A DNA stretch of 64,000 nucleotides from Dictyobacter vulcani (GTDB taxonomy: Bacteria > Chloroflexota > Ktedonobacteria > Ktedonobacterales > Ktedonobacteraceae): assembly GCF_008974265.1 (NCBI RefSeq), contig NZ_BKZW01000001.1, forward strand, positions 2,852,001 to 2,916,000, given 5' to 3'. The position numbers were made by a program, and so were the translations under genes. Below are positions 47,434-56,511 of the stretch, in pieces; position 1 is the first letter of the stretch, and every line of letters begins with the position of its first letter. The notes under the pieces are model-generated. The model was given only the letters and a program-made list of their open reading frames with translations. It was not told the DNA's origin and made no database searches.

Positions 47434-47473
47434 AAAAGCGAGCTCTTGTATCTATACACAAGAGCTCGCTTTT
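47434..47473. terminator. Terminator hairpin after the PAP2 gene
   Basis: AAAAGCGAGCTCTTGT (47434-47449) and its complement (47458-47473) form a perfect 16-bp stem ending in TTTT. It lies between convergent genes and may act for both. Confidence 0.8.
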
Positions 47474-47500
47474 CGCTATTAGAGCTGATAAAAGAAAATG

Positions 47501-48421
47501 TTACACATTGTCGCTGGATTTGTCTTCAGGTGAAGAATTATTATCATGTGCCTCATGCGAATCCTGTTGCTCGCGCTTAAGCACAGCGGATGTGCGAGTA
47601 TTATGGCGGCGAGGAGAGCGATGTGTACCGGCGAAACCTGACGTCTCGTCCTCATTTTCATCCAATCCATCATCTTTGTGGCTGGTGTCGGAAGGCGATG
47701 TTGAGGAGGTTGTGTGGGCAACGGCCTCTTGTGCGATCGCATCAGCTAACTCTTCGCGGATAGCAGGTGGTGGCCATGCATGTGCATTATTGGTCTCGAC
47801 AGGCATACTACCCCCACCAGACTTAATTGTGATGTCCTCTGGAGCAGGCTTGATTGAAAGATCGCTATGGACTTCAGCATTATTGGCACTGGTTGGCTGT
47901 TGTGTAGGAATATTTTCAATTGGTGTATGCGTAGTCGTGCTGGCAGTGGTTGATGTGGGAGCAGTAACATCGCTCAGATCGACTCTGCCCTCGGCGGGTT
48001 CGGGAGAAGACAAATGCAACGCTTCAATATCCGCACTATTCTCGTAAGAATCGCCAGCATCTAGCACCTGTCCATTGTTGGTAGAAGCTTTGGAGGCTGA
48101 CTTTTGCTTTTGCTTCTTATCATCTTTATGCGAATTATTAACTTTCTGGGAAGCTTTTTTTGTGGATGTTGCAGCTTTTTCAGCGACCGCAGGAACGGCG
48201 GTTTGAAGTTGATGCAGGGACTCTTCCAGATCGTGCAGGTGATCAGTACGTGTTTTTAAATTATCCTGAGCTTTTTGGATTTTCTGCTCGGCTTTATGCA
48301 CATCTTTTTTAGCCTGCTCAATTCTGAGCATTACTTTTGCTTCTTTTTTAGCTGATTTCTTACGCTTTTTCAGGACATCATCCTGAGCTGAATTTTTTGA
48401 GACCTGTGTTGTCTTGGCCAT
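47501..48421 (-). CDS. Lys-rich coiled-coil protein with long disordered tail
   Basis: 306 residues. The first 90 residues are highly basic and predicted coiled coil (KKRKKSAKKEAKVMLRIEQA, then VHKAEQKIQKAQDN); the rest is low-complexity Ser/Thr/Ala/Glu-rich and likely disordered. No domain recognised. A Lys-rich N-terminus could bind nucleic acid, but that is only compositional. It stands alone. Confidence 0.6.
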   Translation of the reverse strand: MAKTTQVSKNSAQDDVLKKRKKSAKKEAKVMLRIEQAKKDVHKAEQKIQKAQDNLKTRTDHLHDLEESLHQLQTAVPAVAEKAATSTKKASQKVNNSHKDDKKQKQKSASKASTNNGQVLDAGDSYENSADIEALHLSSPEPAEGRVDLSDVTAPTSTTASTTTHTPIENIPTQQPTSANNAEVHSDLSIKPAPEDITIKSGGGSMPVETNNAHAWPPPAIREELADAIAQEAVAHTTSSTSPSDTSHKDDGLDENEDETSGFAGTHRSPRRHNTRTSAVLKREQQDSHEAHDNNSSPEDKSSDNV

Positions 48422-48855
48422 GATCTTATCCTTATCTAGCTACAGCGCTCACATTGCAATAGAAGATATGCTCGAGTCTTTGATATAACACGAGCCTTAT
48501 CTTTGTTACGTCTCATTCCTATCCCTGGACGTAGGTATAATGTGCCATATGGATCTGAGGGGAAAATAGAAAATGTTAATGGGCTTTAAAAAGTGTGTGT
48601 AATTTATAGTATATAACATTTACCAGTAATAAAGAATGAAATTAGTAAGTATAGTTAGCTCCTGATGTAGCTTTTTTGTCCTTTTTGGCCCCTGAGGCGG
48701 TAGATTGGAGATGTGGAGTGTATGTGGTGCACGAGCCGCGCACCACATACACTCCACATCTGAAAATAATATACAGCTCTGCGATCTCTATTGCTCTATT
48801 TTTGTGATACACTCGAGGAAATGCCCTGATTGATAAGGAGGATAACTTTTATTTC
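48422..48855. other. Intergenic region containing composite palindrome copy C
   Basis: 434 bp between divergent genes. Apart from the palindrome element at 48690-48761 I see no gene; promoters for both neighbours should be here. Confidence 0.5.
48690..48761. repeat. Composite palindrome element, copy C (reversed)
   Basis: Perfect 22-nt arms (48709-48730 and 48740-48761) around ACGAGCCGC; core GGTGCACGAGCCGCGCACC. Eight bases outside its left end is the imperfect mini-hairpin CCCTGAGGCGG region (48690-48700), in the position of the mini-hairpin of the other copies, which makes this one inverted. The outer arm TGTGGAGTGT matches copy A. It lies between divergent genes. Confidence 0.7.
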
Positions 48856-49338
48856 ATGGATCTTAATGACACTACTGATTATCAACGCTGTTTTGCCTGT
48901 GGTCAGAATAATCCCTCTAGCTTAAAAATGACTTTCCGTACTGAAGATAATACCGTTGTCTGTGATTTCCGGCCCAGAGAAGAGCACCAGGGATTTCCTG
49001 GCGTGATTCATGGAGGGATCATTGCTACCGCGTTAGATGAGGCCCTCAACCGCGCCTCAGTGCTGGCAGAGAAGGCCACCTGGACAATGACAGGACGGCT
49101 GGATATTCGTTATCGGCGCTACGTTCCTTATGGTCCTCTGTTACGCGTACGCTCCACATTAGTTTCCCAGCGTCGTCGTATGGTACAAGCCAGTGGAAAG
49201 CTGACGCTGGCGGAAGACGAAAGTGTGGTCCTGGCCGAAGCGCAGGGAACATTTATGGCTCTAACCCCTGAAATACTGGACACCGTCATGCAGGACTATC
49301 CTGGCATGCGTGCCTTTTTTGAAGATGGAGAAAAATAA
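48856..49338 (+). CDS. Hotdog-fold thioesterase (PaaI/THEM4-like)
   Basis: 160 residues. The opening CFACGQNNP and the core GVIHGGIIATALDEA, MTGRLDIRYRRYVPYG are typical of PaaI/THEM4-like thioesterases, which cleave acyl-CoA. The Asp of LDEA aligns with the active-site acidic residue. The substrate is unknown. The start follows AAGGAGGATAACTTTTATTTC. The stop is shortly before the very long hairpin shared with ftsH. Confidence 0.82.
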   Translation: MDLNDTTDYQRCFACGQNNPSSLKMTFRTEDNTVVCDFRPREEHQGFPGVIHGGIIATALDEALNRASVLAEKATWTMTGRLDIRYRRYVPYGPLLRVRSTLVSQRRRMVQASGKLTLAEDESVVLAEAQGTFMALTPEILDTVMQDYPGMRAFFEDGEK

Positions 49339-49353
49339 TTTTATAGTATTTTA

Positions 49354-49423
49354 TAGTAACCAGACAATAACAAGGCCGCTCACCTGAAGATAGGTGAGCG
49401 GCCTTGTTATTGTCTGGTTACTA
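49354..49423. terminator. Very long bidirectional terminator hairpin
   Basis: Perfect 32-nt arms (49354-49385 and 49392-49423) with a 6-nt loop. The right arm includes the ftsH stop codon. It serves the convergent thioesterase and ftsH genes. Confidence 0.85.
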
Positions 49424-51448
49424 TTGTGTTTCCGTTGGAGCCACAGGTTCCGTTGGAGGAGGAGGAGCCAGTGCAGTGACAGCTTGCTGTCCTACATGTA
49501 GCTGTGAAGGCGCAACTGGAGCACCAGTCTCTTCCATGATAGCATGTAATTGTTTTTGATCGATGGTCTCGTAGCGGCGAAGATCCTGTGCGATACGATC
49601 CAGCGCTGGCCGATAGGTTGTCAGCAGGTTAAGTGCTTCCTCATAGGCGGCCCGAACGATGCGATTGACTTCATCATCGATCAACTCGGCAGTCTCTTCA
49701 CTATAATCTGTGGGAGCCCCGGTATCACCGCCACCCGAAAATGGATTTTCGCGTTCGCTAAATGAAACCGTACCCAGGCGTTCACTCATACCCCAGCGTG
49801 TTACCATTTGCCGGGCAATCTGTGTGACGCGTTGTAGATCATTTTCAGCACCAGTCGTGATGCGGTTAAAGACGACCTTTTCCGCCGCTCGTCCACCCAG
49901 CGCAGTCACGATGCGGGATAATAGATACTCTTTCGAGTAGTTATAGCGATCATCTAAAGGTGTATACATGGTTACGCCCAGAGCCTGACCACGTGGCACA
50001 ATCGTGACCTTAGTGACAGGATCGGTACCTTCAAGCAGCAGACCCGTCAGTGCATGTCCGCCCTCGTGATAAGCCGTCACATTCAGGTCGCTATCACTGA
50101 GAACCAGAGGACGCTCAGCGCCGAGAAGGATCTTATCGAGCGCTTCATCAAAGCAGCGCTGATCCACATTATCGCGATTGCGTCGGGCTGCCAGTAGAGC
50201 GGCTTCATTGACCAGATTGGCCAGATCAGCACCGACCATACCAGTAGTCGAACGGGCCACGGTAACCAGATTCACATCGCTTGACAGCGGCACCTTGCGC
50301 GAATGGATCTTCAGAATAGCCAGACGACCATTCCAGTCAGGACGATCCACGGTCACACGGCGATCGAAACGGCCAGGACGTAGCAGTGCCTGATCCAGTC
50401 CATCGGGACGGTTGGTGGCGGCGATAACCACCACTGCCTGGCGATTATCAAAGCCATCCATCTCAACCAGCAACTGGTTCAAGGTTTGTTCACGCTCATC
50501 ATTGGTATTGATGCTCGATCCACGCTGGCGGCCTACCGCATCAATCTCGTCGATAAAGATGATACTGGGAGAAGTTTTTTTCGCCTGCTCAAACAGATCG
50601 CGAACACGACTGGCACCAACACCAACCAGCACCTCAACGAACTCAGAGCCAGACATCGAGAAGAACGGCACCCCCGCCTCACCGGCCACGGCACGAGCCA
50701 GCAACGTCTTACCTGTTCCAGGAGGTCCCACCAGCAAGACACCGCGAGGGATCTTACCGCCCAGGCGTTGGAACTTGGCCGGTGTCTTCAGGAACTCCAC
50801 CACCTCTTGCAACTCATATTTCGACTCATCCACACCCGCGACATCCGCAAATGTCGTACTTGGACGATCTTCCAGGATCAACTTGGCGCGACTCTTCCCG
50901 AAGCTGAAGATACCCTGTTGTCCCTGAGACGAGCGACGAGTAAAAAAGAAAAAGAGACCGATCAAGAAGAGCCATGGCAAGATATTAATTGCCAGGTTAA
51001 GCCAGATCGAATTATCTGGTGGCGTCTGATATCGGAAAGTCACATTATGGCTGTATAGCAACTGTGACAACTGAGGATCGCCATTAGGTAACTGATAGGC
51101 ATGAAATTGTTTTTGATTGTTAACTGGTTGATTAAGGGTACCAGTAATATCAGAGGACCCGATAATATTGACATCTTTAACATTACCGGACCGGACCTGA
51201 TCAGTAAAAGCCGTATAGGACAGCTCAACGTGATTCGAATTTCCAGCATTACCAAAGTTATTGCTGAAGATATTGTATATGTACAAAAGCAGCATAACCC
51301 CAATAATAACGAGTAGCCACTTTGTAATATTATTCGAAGGTCGTTGTGGTGGCGTTTGCCCGTTAGGCCTACCTGTAGGGCCAGGACGAGGTGGCTGCCT
51401 ATCGTTGCCGTTTTGTAGCCAGTATACATTTTCCGGCGATTTTTCCAT
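49421..51448 (-). CDS. ftsH: ATP-dependent zinc metalloprotease FtsH
   Basis: Membrane-anchored hexameric AAA+ protease that degrades misfolded and short-lived membrane and cytosolic proteins. Two membrane helices (about 43-62 and 152-170) flank a small periplasmic-side domain. The AAA domain has Walker A GPPGTGKT (241-248), Walker [10 protein letters not shown] (295-303) and the second-region-of-homology arginines. The zinc site reads HEGGH (461-465) in place of the usual HEAGH, which should keep both His ligands and the catalytic Glu. A Pro/Gly-rich N-terminus (about 15-40) and an Ala/Pro tail are longer than in E. coli. 675 aa. Confidence 0.94.
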   Translation of the reverse strand: MEKSPENVYWLQNGNDRQPPRPGPTGRPNGQTPPQRPSNNITKWLLVIIGVMLLLYIYNIFSNNFGNAGNSNHVELSYTAFTDQVRSGNVKDVNIIGSSDITGTLNQPVNNQKQFHAYQLPNGDPQLSQLLYSHNVTFRYQTPPDNSIWLNLAINILPWLFLIGLFFFFTRRSSQGQQGIFSFGKSRAKLILEDRPSTTFADVAGVDESKYELQEVVEFLKTPAKFQRLGGKIPRGVLLVGPPGTGKTLLARAVAGEAGVPFFSMSGSEFVEVLVGVGASRVRDLFEQAKKTSPSIIFIDEIDAVGRQRGSSINTNDEREQTLNQLLVEMDGFDNRQAVVVIAATNRPDGLDQALLRPGRFDRRVTVDRPDWNGRLAILKIHSRKVPLSSDVNLVTVARSTTGMVGADLANLVNEAALLAARRNRDNVDQRCFDEALDKILLGAERPLVLSDSDLNVTAYHEGGHALTGLLLEGTDPVTKVTIVPRGQALGVTMYTPLDDRYNYSKEYLLSRIVTALGGRAAEKVVFNRITTGAENDLQRVTQIARQMVTRWGMSERLGTVSFSERENPFSGGGDTGAPTDYSEETAELIDDEVNRIVRAAYEEALNLLTTYRPALDRIAQDLRRYETIDQKQLHAIMEETGAPVAPSQLHVGQQAVTALAPPPPTEPVAPTETQ

Positions 51449-51840
51449 TGCAAATTACCTGCTTTCTTGGCCCTTGACATGCATTACCACTCTATTTTGA
51501 ATGCATAAGGAAAATATTGTAGGCCTCTTATGGTAACATCCCATATTATATCTCAATGATAGAGGAAATGCATCACTTTGGGTCATTCTTTCAAGGATTT
51601 TGAAAGTCTTGCGCTGCCAACTGTGGTGGTCTGAACAGGGAAGGGTTGGCATATGCATTTCCTTCCTACGGTAGTAGACGTATCAAGTTATGTCCACGGA
51701 GACAATTTCGGAAGATGGGAATTATCTCGACTATAATACGTGGTTTTTGTCTGTCTGTTGCAGATTTGTGGTTGGTAGTACTCTGTCAGGCTATATTGAG
51801 AATGTGTCTGAGGTTTATGCTGATTGGGAGCGTTGTGAGC

Positions 51841-51951
51841 AGCCGTACTCGGGCACTAAAGTGCCCTGACCTTCTTTAATGCTATGTGGAAAATCGTGCG
51901 AGATGCGCACGATTTTCCACATAGCATTAAATTTCTAAGCGCCGCAGGCGC
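51841..51951. repeat. Composite palindrome element, copy D
   Basis: A block containing CGGGCACTAAAGTGCCC (51841-51866, 25/26 identical to copy B) is followed eight bases later by a palindrome with 26-nt arms and a 5-nt loop (51875-51931; core CGTGCGAGATGCGCACG) and seven bases later by the mini-hairpin GCGCCGCAGGCGC (51939-51951). It lies just after the stop of the flavoprotein gene. The rest of the 51449-51967 gap has no gene. Confidence 0.75.
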
Positions 51952-51967
51952 GAAAGCCTGATAGTAT

Positions 51968-53764
51968 TTATCCGATGGGCCATTGGCTACCGGGATAGAG
52001 AATCCATTTGCGCTGTGGTCGGGGGTTGGCTAGATGACCCTGACGTGTGCGTTGGATCTGTGCCATACTTTCTTGCCAGATAGCGGTACGTAGACCGAGT
52101 GCCGGCTGTAGACGGTTTAGCGTATGTTGGGCCAGACGGCCAGGTCCTGAGGACAGCCAGGGGTTAAGGATACGATAGAACTGATAAGAGAGAGATTGTT
52201 GTCCCAACTGTAACCAGGCAGTAATCCAGCCAATAATCTCTGTAGGTGTCAACGTTTTAAGGGCCAATGCATAGATGCCGGGATAATAGCCGGGGGTACC
52301 GAGCACGATACGTGTATAATCTAGCCAGCTTACACGATCCTTAAAGAAATCGTTCGTAATCTTTGGACCCAGTTGTTTCAAGACATGGCAGAAGACATTC
52401 AGGGTTTCATTAACCTGCCATGCTGGCTCAACCGTTTCTGGTTTGGCGATCATGAATTTGCTGAATGCTCTGGCTACGGCTGGCACCACCTCTGAGGCAC
52501 GAATACGATCCAATTCCTCTGCACTCAAGCAGCTCGTTATGAGTGCCTGGGAGAGGAGCGTAGTGATGCGCTGCAAGTTACGGACATAGGAACCGAAGCC
52601 ACAGAAAGTCAAAGGCGATTGGAAGGCGGCGGCATCCCCCAGCGAGAGCACACGATCGTAGGCCAGCACCTTGGCTTCAGGTTGCCAGGGCAAAGTGATA
52701 TTATAGCCCGCAGGAATAAAGCCATAGACTGGTTTAAGGACTTCAACCGCGCTGGTATCTTTATAATCAGGTAAGAGCGCAAAGAAATCGTCAAAAAGCT
52801 CCAGTAGATCAACATGGCTGCCAGCTTCAGCATAATAGAAAAGATAGATGGCCACCTGATCCTCTTTGCCGGGGAAGGCCTCCCAGATCAACTGACGACC
52901 CTTACGGCTATCCTCGGTTGACACCAGCACCTCGCCAATCTCTGGATTAATCGCATTCGCCTCAGTTCCCTGTTTATAGCCACGAGCAACCGTGCCTACA
53001 GTAGGGCAGACCAATGAGAAAGGACGACCACAGTTAAGCTGGCAGGCAATAGGAGAGGTTGAGCCCATGCCATCGATGAGCAATCTGGCCTGATAGCTAT
53101 GTGGAGAACCCGAGGCATCCTGTACATCTACCGTGACATTGTGGGTGGATTGAACAGCGCAGCGCATAAAATTCGTATTGTGCAGGATCAGATTGGAGCC
53201 GCCCGTACGCGGTTGATGTTGCTGAATCTTTTGCACGCAGAGGGCTGTTAGCTTTTCCGCATCGACCGCGATATTCAATACATCCTGTAAATGCAGTTCG
53301 CTGGGAGCAACCTGGATGCTGCCGGCATAAAAACGGACCAGGCCATCGCGATACTCACGCTGGATTACAGATTCCAGTTCAGCGTGGGTGAGTAGACCGC
53401 TATCGAGCAACTCCTGAAGTTCTTCCCGTGAAATATTCCACTCGCGATGCACTGCACCGACAGTAAAACGATCGAAAACCAGGACCCGAAAGCCATAGCG
53501 TTGGGTCATAACCGCAGCATTCAAAAGGTTTAAGCCACCACCCGCATAGATGATATCAAAGGTGTCACTGGCAGGTACAGAGGGCCGCTCTTCCGTAACT
53601 ACTACTTCTGCATAGTTGCGCCTATCGCCCGACAGGAGCAGATGTTGCCAGCTCTGATTGAGATCCTGCAAGCGTTTTAAATGGAGCTCGCTCTGTGGAA
53701 TATCGGAAAAAGCCCTGGCCAGATGCGGATACTGGCTGGCTAGTTGCTCAATAGATGTTTGCAT
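51968..53764 (-). CDS. FAD-dependent oxidoreductase (lycopene cyclase/geranylgeranyl reductase-like)
   Basis: 598 residues. A flavin-binding-like N-terminal fold begins FDIIYAGGGLNLLNAAVMTQ near residue 70, an unusual variant of GxGxxG; a second flavin motif is SLGDAAAFQSPLTFCGFG at about 375. The C-terminal 200 residues are mainly helical with no recognised domain. Sequence style resembles FAD enzymes acting on hydrophobic substrates. It lies four bases after the alpha/beta-hydrolase gene stop in the same operon. The substrate is unknown. Confidence 0.75.
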   Translation of the reverse strand: MQTSIEQLASQYPHLARAFSDIPQSELHLKRLQDLNQSWQHLLLSGDRRNYAEVVVTEERPSVPASDTFDIIYAGGGLNLLNAAVMTQRYGFRVLVFDRFTVGAVHREWNISREELQELLDSGLLTHAELESVIQREYRDGLVRFYAGSIQVAPSELHLQDVLNIAVDAEKLTALCVQKIQQHQPRTGGSNLILHNTNFMRCAVQSTHNVTVDVQDASGSPHSYQARLLIDGMGSTSPIACQLNCGRPFSLVCPTVGTVARGYKQGTEANAINPEIGEVLVSTEDSRKGRQLIWEAFPGKEDQVAIYLFYYAEAGSHVDLLELFDDFFALLPDYKDTSAVEVLKPVYGFIPAGYNITLPWQPEAKVLAYDRVLSLGDAAAFQSPLTFCGFGSYVRNLQRITTLLSQALITSCLSAEELDRIRASEVVPAVARAFSKFMIAKPETVEPAWQVNETLNVFCHVLKQLGPKITNDFFKDRVSWLDYTRIVLGTPGYYPGIYALALKTLTPTEIIGWITAWLQLGQQSLSYQFYRILNPWLSSGPGRLAQHTLNRLQPALGLRTAIWQESMAQIQRTRQGHLANPRPQRKWILYPGSQWPIG

Positions 53765-53767
53765 TGG

Positions 53768-54586
53768 TTACTTTTCTTTTAAGAACTCACGAACACTCGT
53801 AATAAAAGCCTCATACTGGTCCCGGCGAATGCTATGGCCTGCGTCCTCAATATGAGCCAGCGTACCATCATTCCAGGTGGCCAGTGCCTGTTGTGCTATG
53901 GCAGTTGTGACAATGGCACCCCGAGAGGGATCTCCTGTGATCAGCAATGTTGGACAGGTCAGGTGCGGCATCAATACCTGCCATTCACGGCTGACCTGAG
54001 AGAAGCCCTGGGAAAACACTGCTAACTGGAACTGCCCCTGTGCCTCAGCAGACGGTCGAAGCTCTTCTGCCGACCAGCGCGGATTATACTCAGCCGTATC
54101 CTCAATCCGTTCTTCCAGGGATTGTTGTTGGACTATGCGCAGATGGTTCTCCCATTGTTTCTGTCCATCCTTATCTTCCTGTGTTAACTCAGGCAGTTCA
54201 GTCCCACGCCATGGTGGATCCTCTAGCAATAGTGCACGTACAAGCTCTGGATGGAGTTTAGCAACATGCGCAGCGGTATGAGCACCCATCGAATGTCCCA
54301 GCAGTGCGACCCTCTCAAGCTTGAGCGCTTCGATTATCGCCACTGCATCAGCGACCAGCAATTCAGTGGTAAAACCATTCGTAGCCGCCCCGGACCGTCC
54401 ATGGCCGCGAGCATCATACATAATCACATCATAGGTAGAGGATAATGCCTGTGCGATAGGTGTCCAACATAAGCCATTATCAGTAAAACCGTGGAGTAAC
54501 AACACTGGAGGATATGCACCACCGGTGCGATAGTAGTGTAAATTGACCCCCTTTGCCTGGACCTCACCCTTGGACCATTGTGACAT
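53768..54586 (-). CDS. Alpha/beta-hydrolase
   Basis: 272 residues. The nucleophile elbow is GHSMG (Ser at about residue 97), the oxyanion-type LLLHGFTDNG is near residue 30, and the catalytic His lies in HIEDAGHSIRR; the acid is likely Asp in the LLITGDPSRG loop. The substrate is unknown. The gene starts 66 bases after the methyltransferase gene stops and ends three bases before the flavoprotein gene starts. Confidence 0.85.
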   Translation of the reverse strand: MSQWSKGEVQAKGVNLHYYRTGGAYPPVLLLHGFTDNGLCWTPIAQALSSTYDVIMYDARGHGRSGAATNGFTTELLVADAVAIIEALKLERVALLGHSMGAHTAAHVAKLHPELVRALLLEDPPWRGTELPELTQEDKDGQKQWENHLRIVQQQSLEERIEDTAEYNPRWSAEELRPSAEAQGQFQLAVFSQGFSQVSREWQVLMPHLTCPTLLITGDPSRGAIVTTAIAQQALATWNDGTLAHIEDAGHSIRRDQYEAFITSVREFLKEK

Positions 54587-54652
54587 AGATATATCGTCTC
54601 CTCATAGCAAATAAAATATAGTGCCAGTATAAGCCATTGAGCTAGAATGCTG

Positions 54653-55387
54653 TCACTTTGTGGTAGCCGGCTTCTCGCCCATAGTGATAAACGCCTGCCA
54701 GCGATTGCTGCGCACCCGTTGCGAGCGCCGCTGTAAACCACTTTGCTCTAAAGGAATGAGTCCTCCAAAAGGCATACCGGGTAACTCTTCAGTAGTAAAA
54801 GCCGCATCGTCATTCCCATAGCCGTCAGGATCAACTGGAGGCTGCTGGCGCTTCGTGGCAGAAAAGGCTTGTGAGCCATAGACGAGAAGATGAAACAGAA
54901 GCAGTAAGGGCTGGAAATAGCCCACTGGTTCAAGATGAGCCCCTTCAATAATAATCAACCGACCACCCGGCCGCAAAACGCGTTCAACCTCCGAGATAGT
55001 ATCAGGATCATAGATATATTCGGAAGGAAAGGTACTGACCACCGTATCAAAGGTTTGATTTGAAAAAGGCAACTGCTGGGCTGACCCCTGAATAATCCAG
55101 GCATCAATCCCTACCTGGCGTTTGTGCAGGGTAGAGCGTGCCGCCGCAACCATTTGTGGTGAATGCTCGACTGCGCGGCACATATAGCCAGCCTCCAACA
55201 TATCGGCCAGCAAATCACCTAACCCACAGCCCAGTTCCAGAATATCCTGTCCACGGATCCGTGAAAGTACCAGACCTTGCCAGACGCGCCATTGTCCGGC
55301 GAAAGGCACCGTACTGGCAAAGCGGTAGAGATAGTGATTTTTATAGAGCGTTTCAAACAGCAATTTGCGAAGATATGGTGTCATCAA
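54653..55387 (-). CDS. SAM-dependent methyltransferase, class I
   Basis: About 244 residues. Motif I DILELGCGLGDLLADM (about 50-65), AVEHSPQMVAAARSTL and VLRPGGRLIIIEG mark a class I methyltransferase of the UbiE/ArsM-like kind. It is the first gene of a probable three-gene minus-strand operon with an alpha/beta-hydrolase and a flavoprotein. The start could be either of two adjacent ATG codons (55387 or 55384). Confidence 0.82.
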   Translation of the reverse strand: MMTPYLRKLLFETLYKNHYLYRFASTVPFAGQWRVWQGLVLSRIRGQDILELGCGLGDLLADMLEAGYMCRAVEHSPQMVAAARSTLHKRQVGIDAWIIQGSAQQLPFSNQTFDTVVSTFPSEYIYDPDTISEVERVLRPGGRLIIIEGAHLEPVGYFQPLLLLFHLLVYGSQAFSATKRQQPPVDPDGYGNDDAAFTTEELPGMPFGGLIPLEQSGLQRRSQRVRSNRWQAFITMGEKPATTK

Positions 55388-55414
55388 AGTGATCCATTTC
55401 TGTTGGCGTTAGAT

Positions 55415-55482
55415 AAAAAAAAGCCAGGTAACTTTAGCTTATACAGTATTCGCGAGGGAACACAAAAGCAAAGTACCTGGCC
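55415..55482 (-). terminator. Terminator of clpP (minus strand)
   Basis: GCCAGGTAACTTTAGC (55423-55438) and GCAAAGTACCTGGC (55468-55481) form a stem with mismatches; on the minus strand it is followed by an eight-T run (55415-55422). It ends 67 bases after the clpP stop. Confidence 0.75.
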
Positions 55483-55548
55483 TGACTCATCTTTTCACCA
55501 GCTCTATTAATATAGCGATGATGCGATGATCACCTCAAGGAGACGACC

Positions 55549-56199
55549 TTACTCTTTGGTAGAGGAAAGGATATCGTCAACCAGACCATACTCAACTGCC
55601 TGCTGAGCAGTCAGATAATAGTTACGGTCTGAGTCCTGAAGAATGCGCTCGGTGGTCTGGCCGGTATGGTGAGAAAGAATCTCATACAGGTTACGACGCA
55701 GGCGCAAAATCTCACGCGCGGTGATTTCAATATCAGCGGCCTGACCTTCAGCACCACCCAGAGGCTGGTGGATCAGCATGGTTGAATTTGGCAAGCAGTA
55801 GCGCTTATCTTTGGCACCACCGGCCAGGAGAACCGCACCCATGCTCATTGCCATACCCATACAGACAGTCGAGACATCTGGACGTAACCACTGCATCGTG
55901 TCATAGATTGCCAGACCAGCATAAATGCTACCGCCTGGTGAATTGATATACATATTGATATCTTTGGTTGCATCTTCACTTTGCAGATAGAGCAACTGTC
56001 CGACAACACTATTGGCGACCATATCATCGATAGGTGTACCAATGAATACGATACGTTCTTTTAGCAGGCGCGAGAAAAGATCCGAACCGTATGTACCACG
56101 AGGTGTGGTCTCAATAACATTTGGGATAATGCCCCGTGGCTCCAAGATGTCACGAGTGCCCTGGATCCACTTGGGATCGCGCGGATCGAATTTGGTCAT
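55549..56199 (-). CDS. clpP: ATP-dependent Clp protease proteolytic subunit
   Basis: Serine peptidase of the Clp complex, 216 residues. The catalytic triad is Ser119 (GMAMSMGAVLLAGG), His144 (MLIHQP) and Asp191 (QDSDRN). The N-terminal part before about residue 35 is longer than usual and may be a propeptide. No clpX or clpC gene is adjacent, so the ATPase is encoded elsewhere. The start follows AAAAGGAGCGC. A clear terminator follows at 55415. Confidence 0.93.
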   Translation of the reverse strand: MTKFDPRDPKWIQGTRDILEPRGIIPNVIETTPRGTYGSDLFSRLLKERIVFIGTPIDDMVANSVVGQLLYLQSEDATKDINMYINSPGGSIYAGLAIYDTMQWLRPDVSTVCMGMAMSMGAVLLAGGAKDKRYCLPNSTMLIHQPLGGAEGQAADIEITAREILRLRRNLYEILSHHTGQTTERILQDSDRNYYLTAQQAVEYGLVDDILSSTKE

Positions 56200-56511
56200 G
56201 TGCGCTCCTTTTTATCTATGAACGGCCATTGTTTTTCCAGATCGGAAAATAAGCCGTTGGCAAAAAATGAATGTGCAGAGGAAACCCACAAATGGGGGAC
56301 GTTTAACATTATGATAGCACTTACAAGATGCGAGTGCAAGAAAGTGCGGGTAAGTGCCGGGCAATTCGTGAATAGCGGTCTTTCACTGCCATTCAAGATG
56401 AGTTTTTGCAAGAGCTAGCGAAAAAAGTAGCAGATTGTTCTTCTCCATTTTGTCGTATTCCAGAAAGAACAATCTGCCAGTGCCAGGTTGGTAGAAAGAA
56501 AAGCGGTATAT
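56200..56511. other. Gap between clpP and the dnaI-like gene
   Basis: 312 bp. It contains the terminator of the dnaB operon (56423-56477). I see no gene; the clpP promoter should lie here. Confidence 0.5.
56423..56477 (-). terminator. Terminator of the dnaB-dnaD-dnaI-like operon
   Basis: GCAGATTGTTCTT (56430-56442) and AAGAACAATCTGC (56465-56477) form a perfect stem; the minus-strand read-through ends in TTTTTT (56422-56427). It begins 35 bases after the dnaI-like stop. Confidence 0.8.

Noticed and set aside
47508..48047. 179-codon plus-strand ORF
   Set aside because: Antisense to the low-complexity coiled-coil gene; composition reflects that repeat bias.
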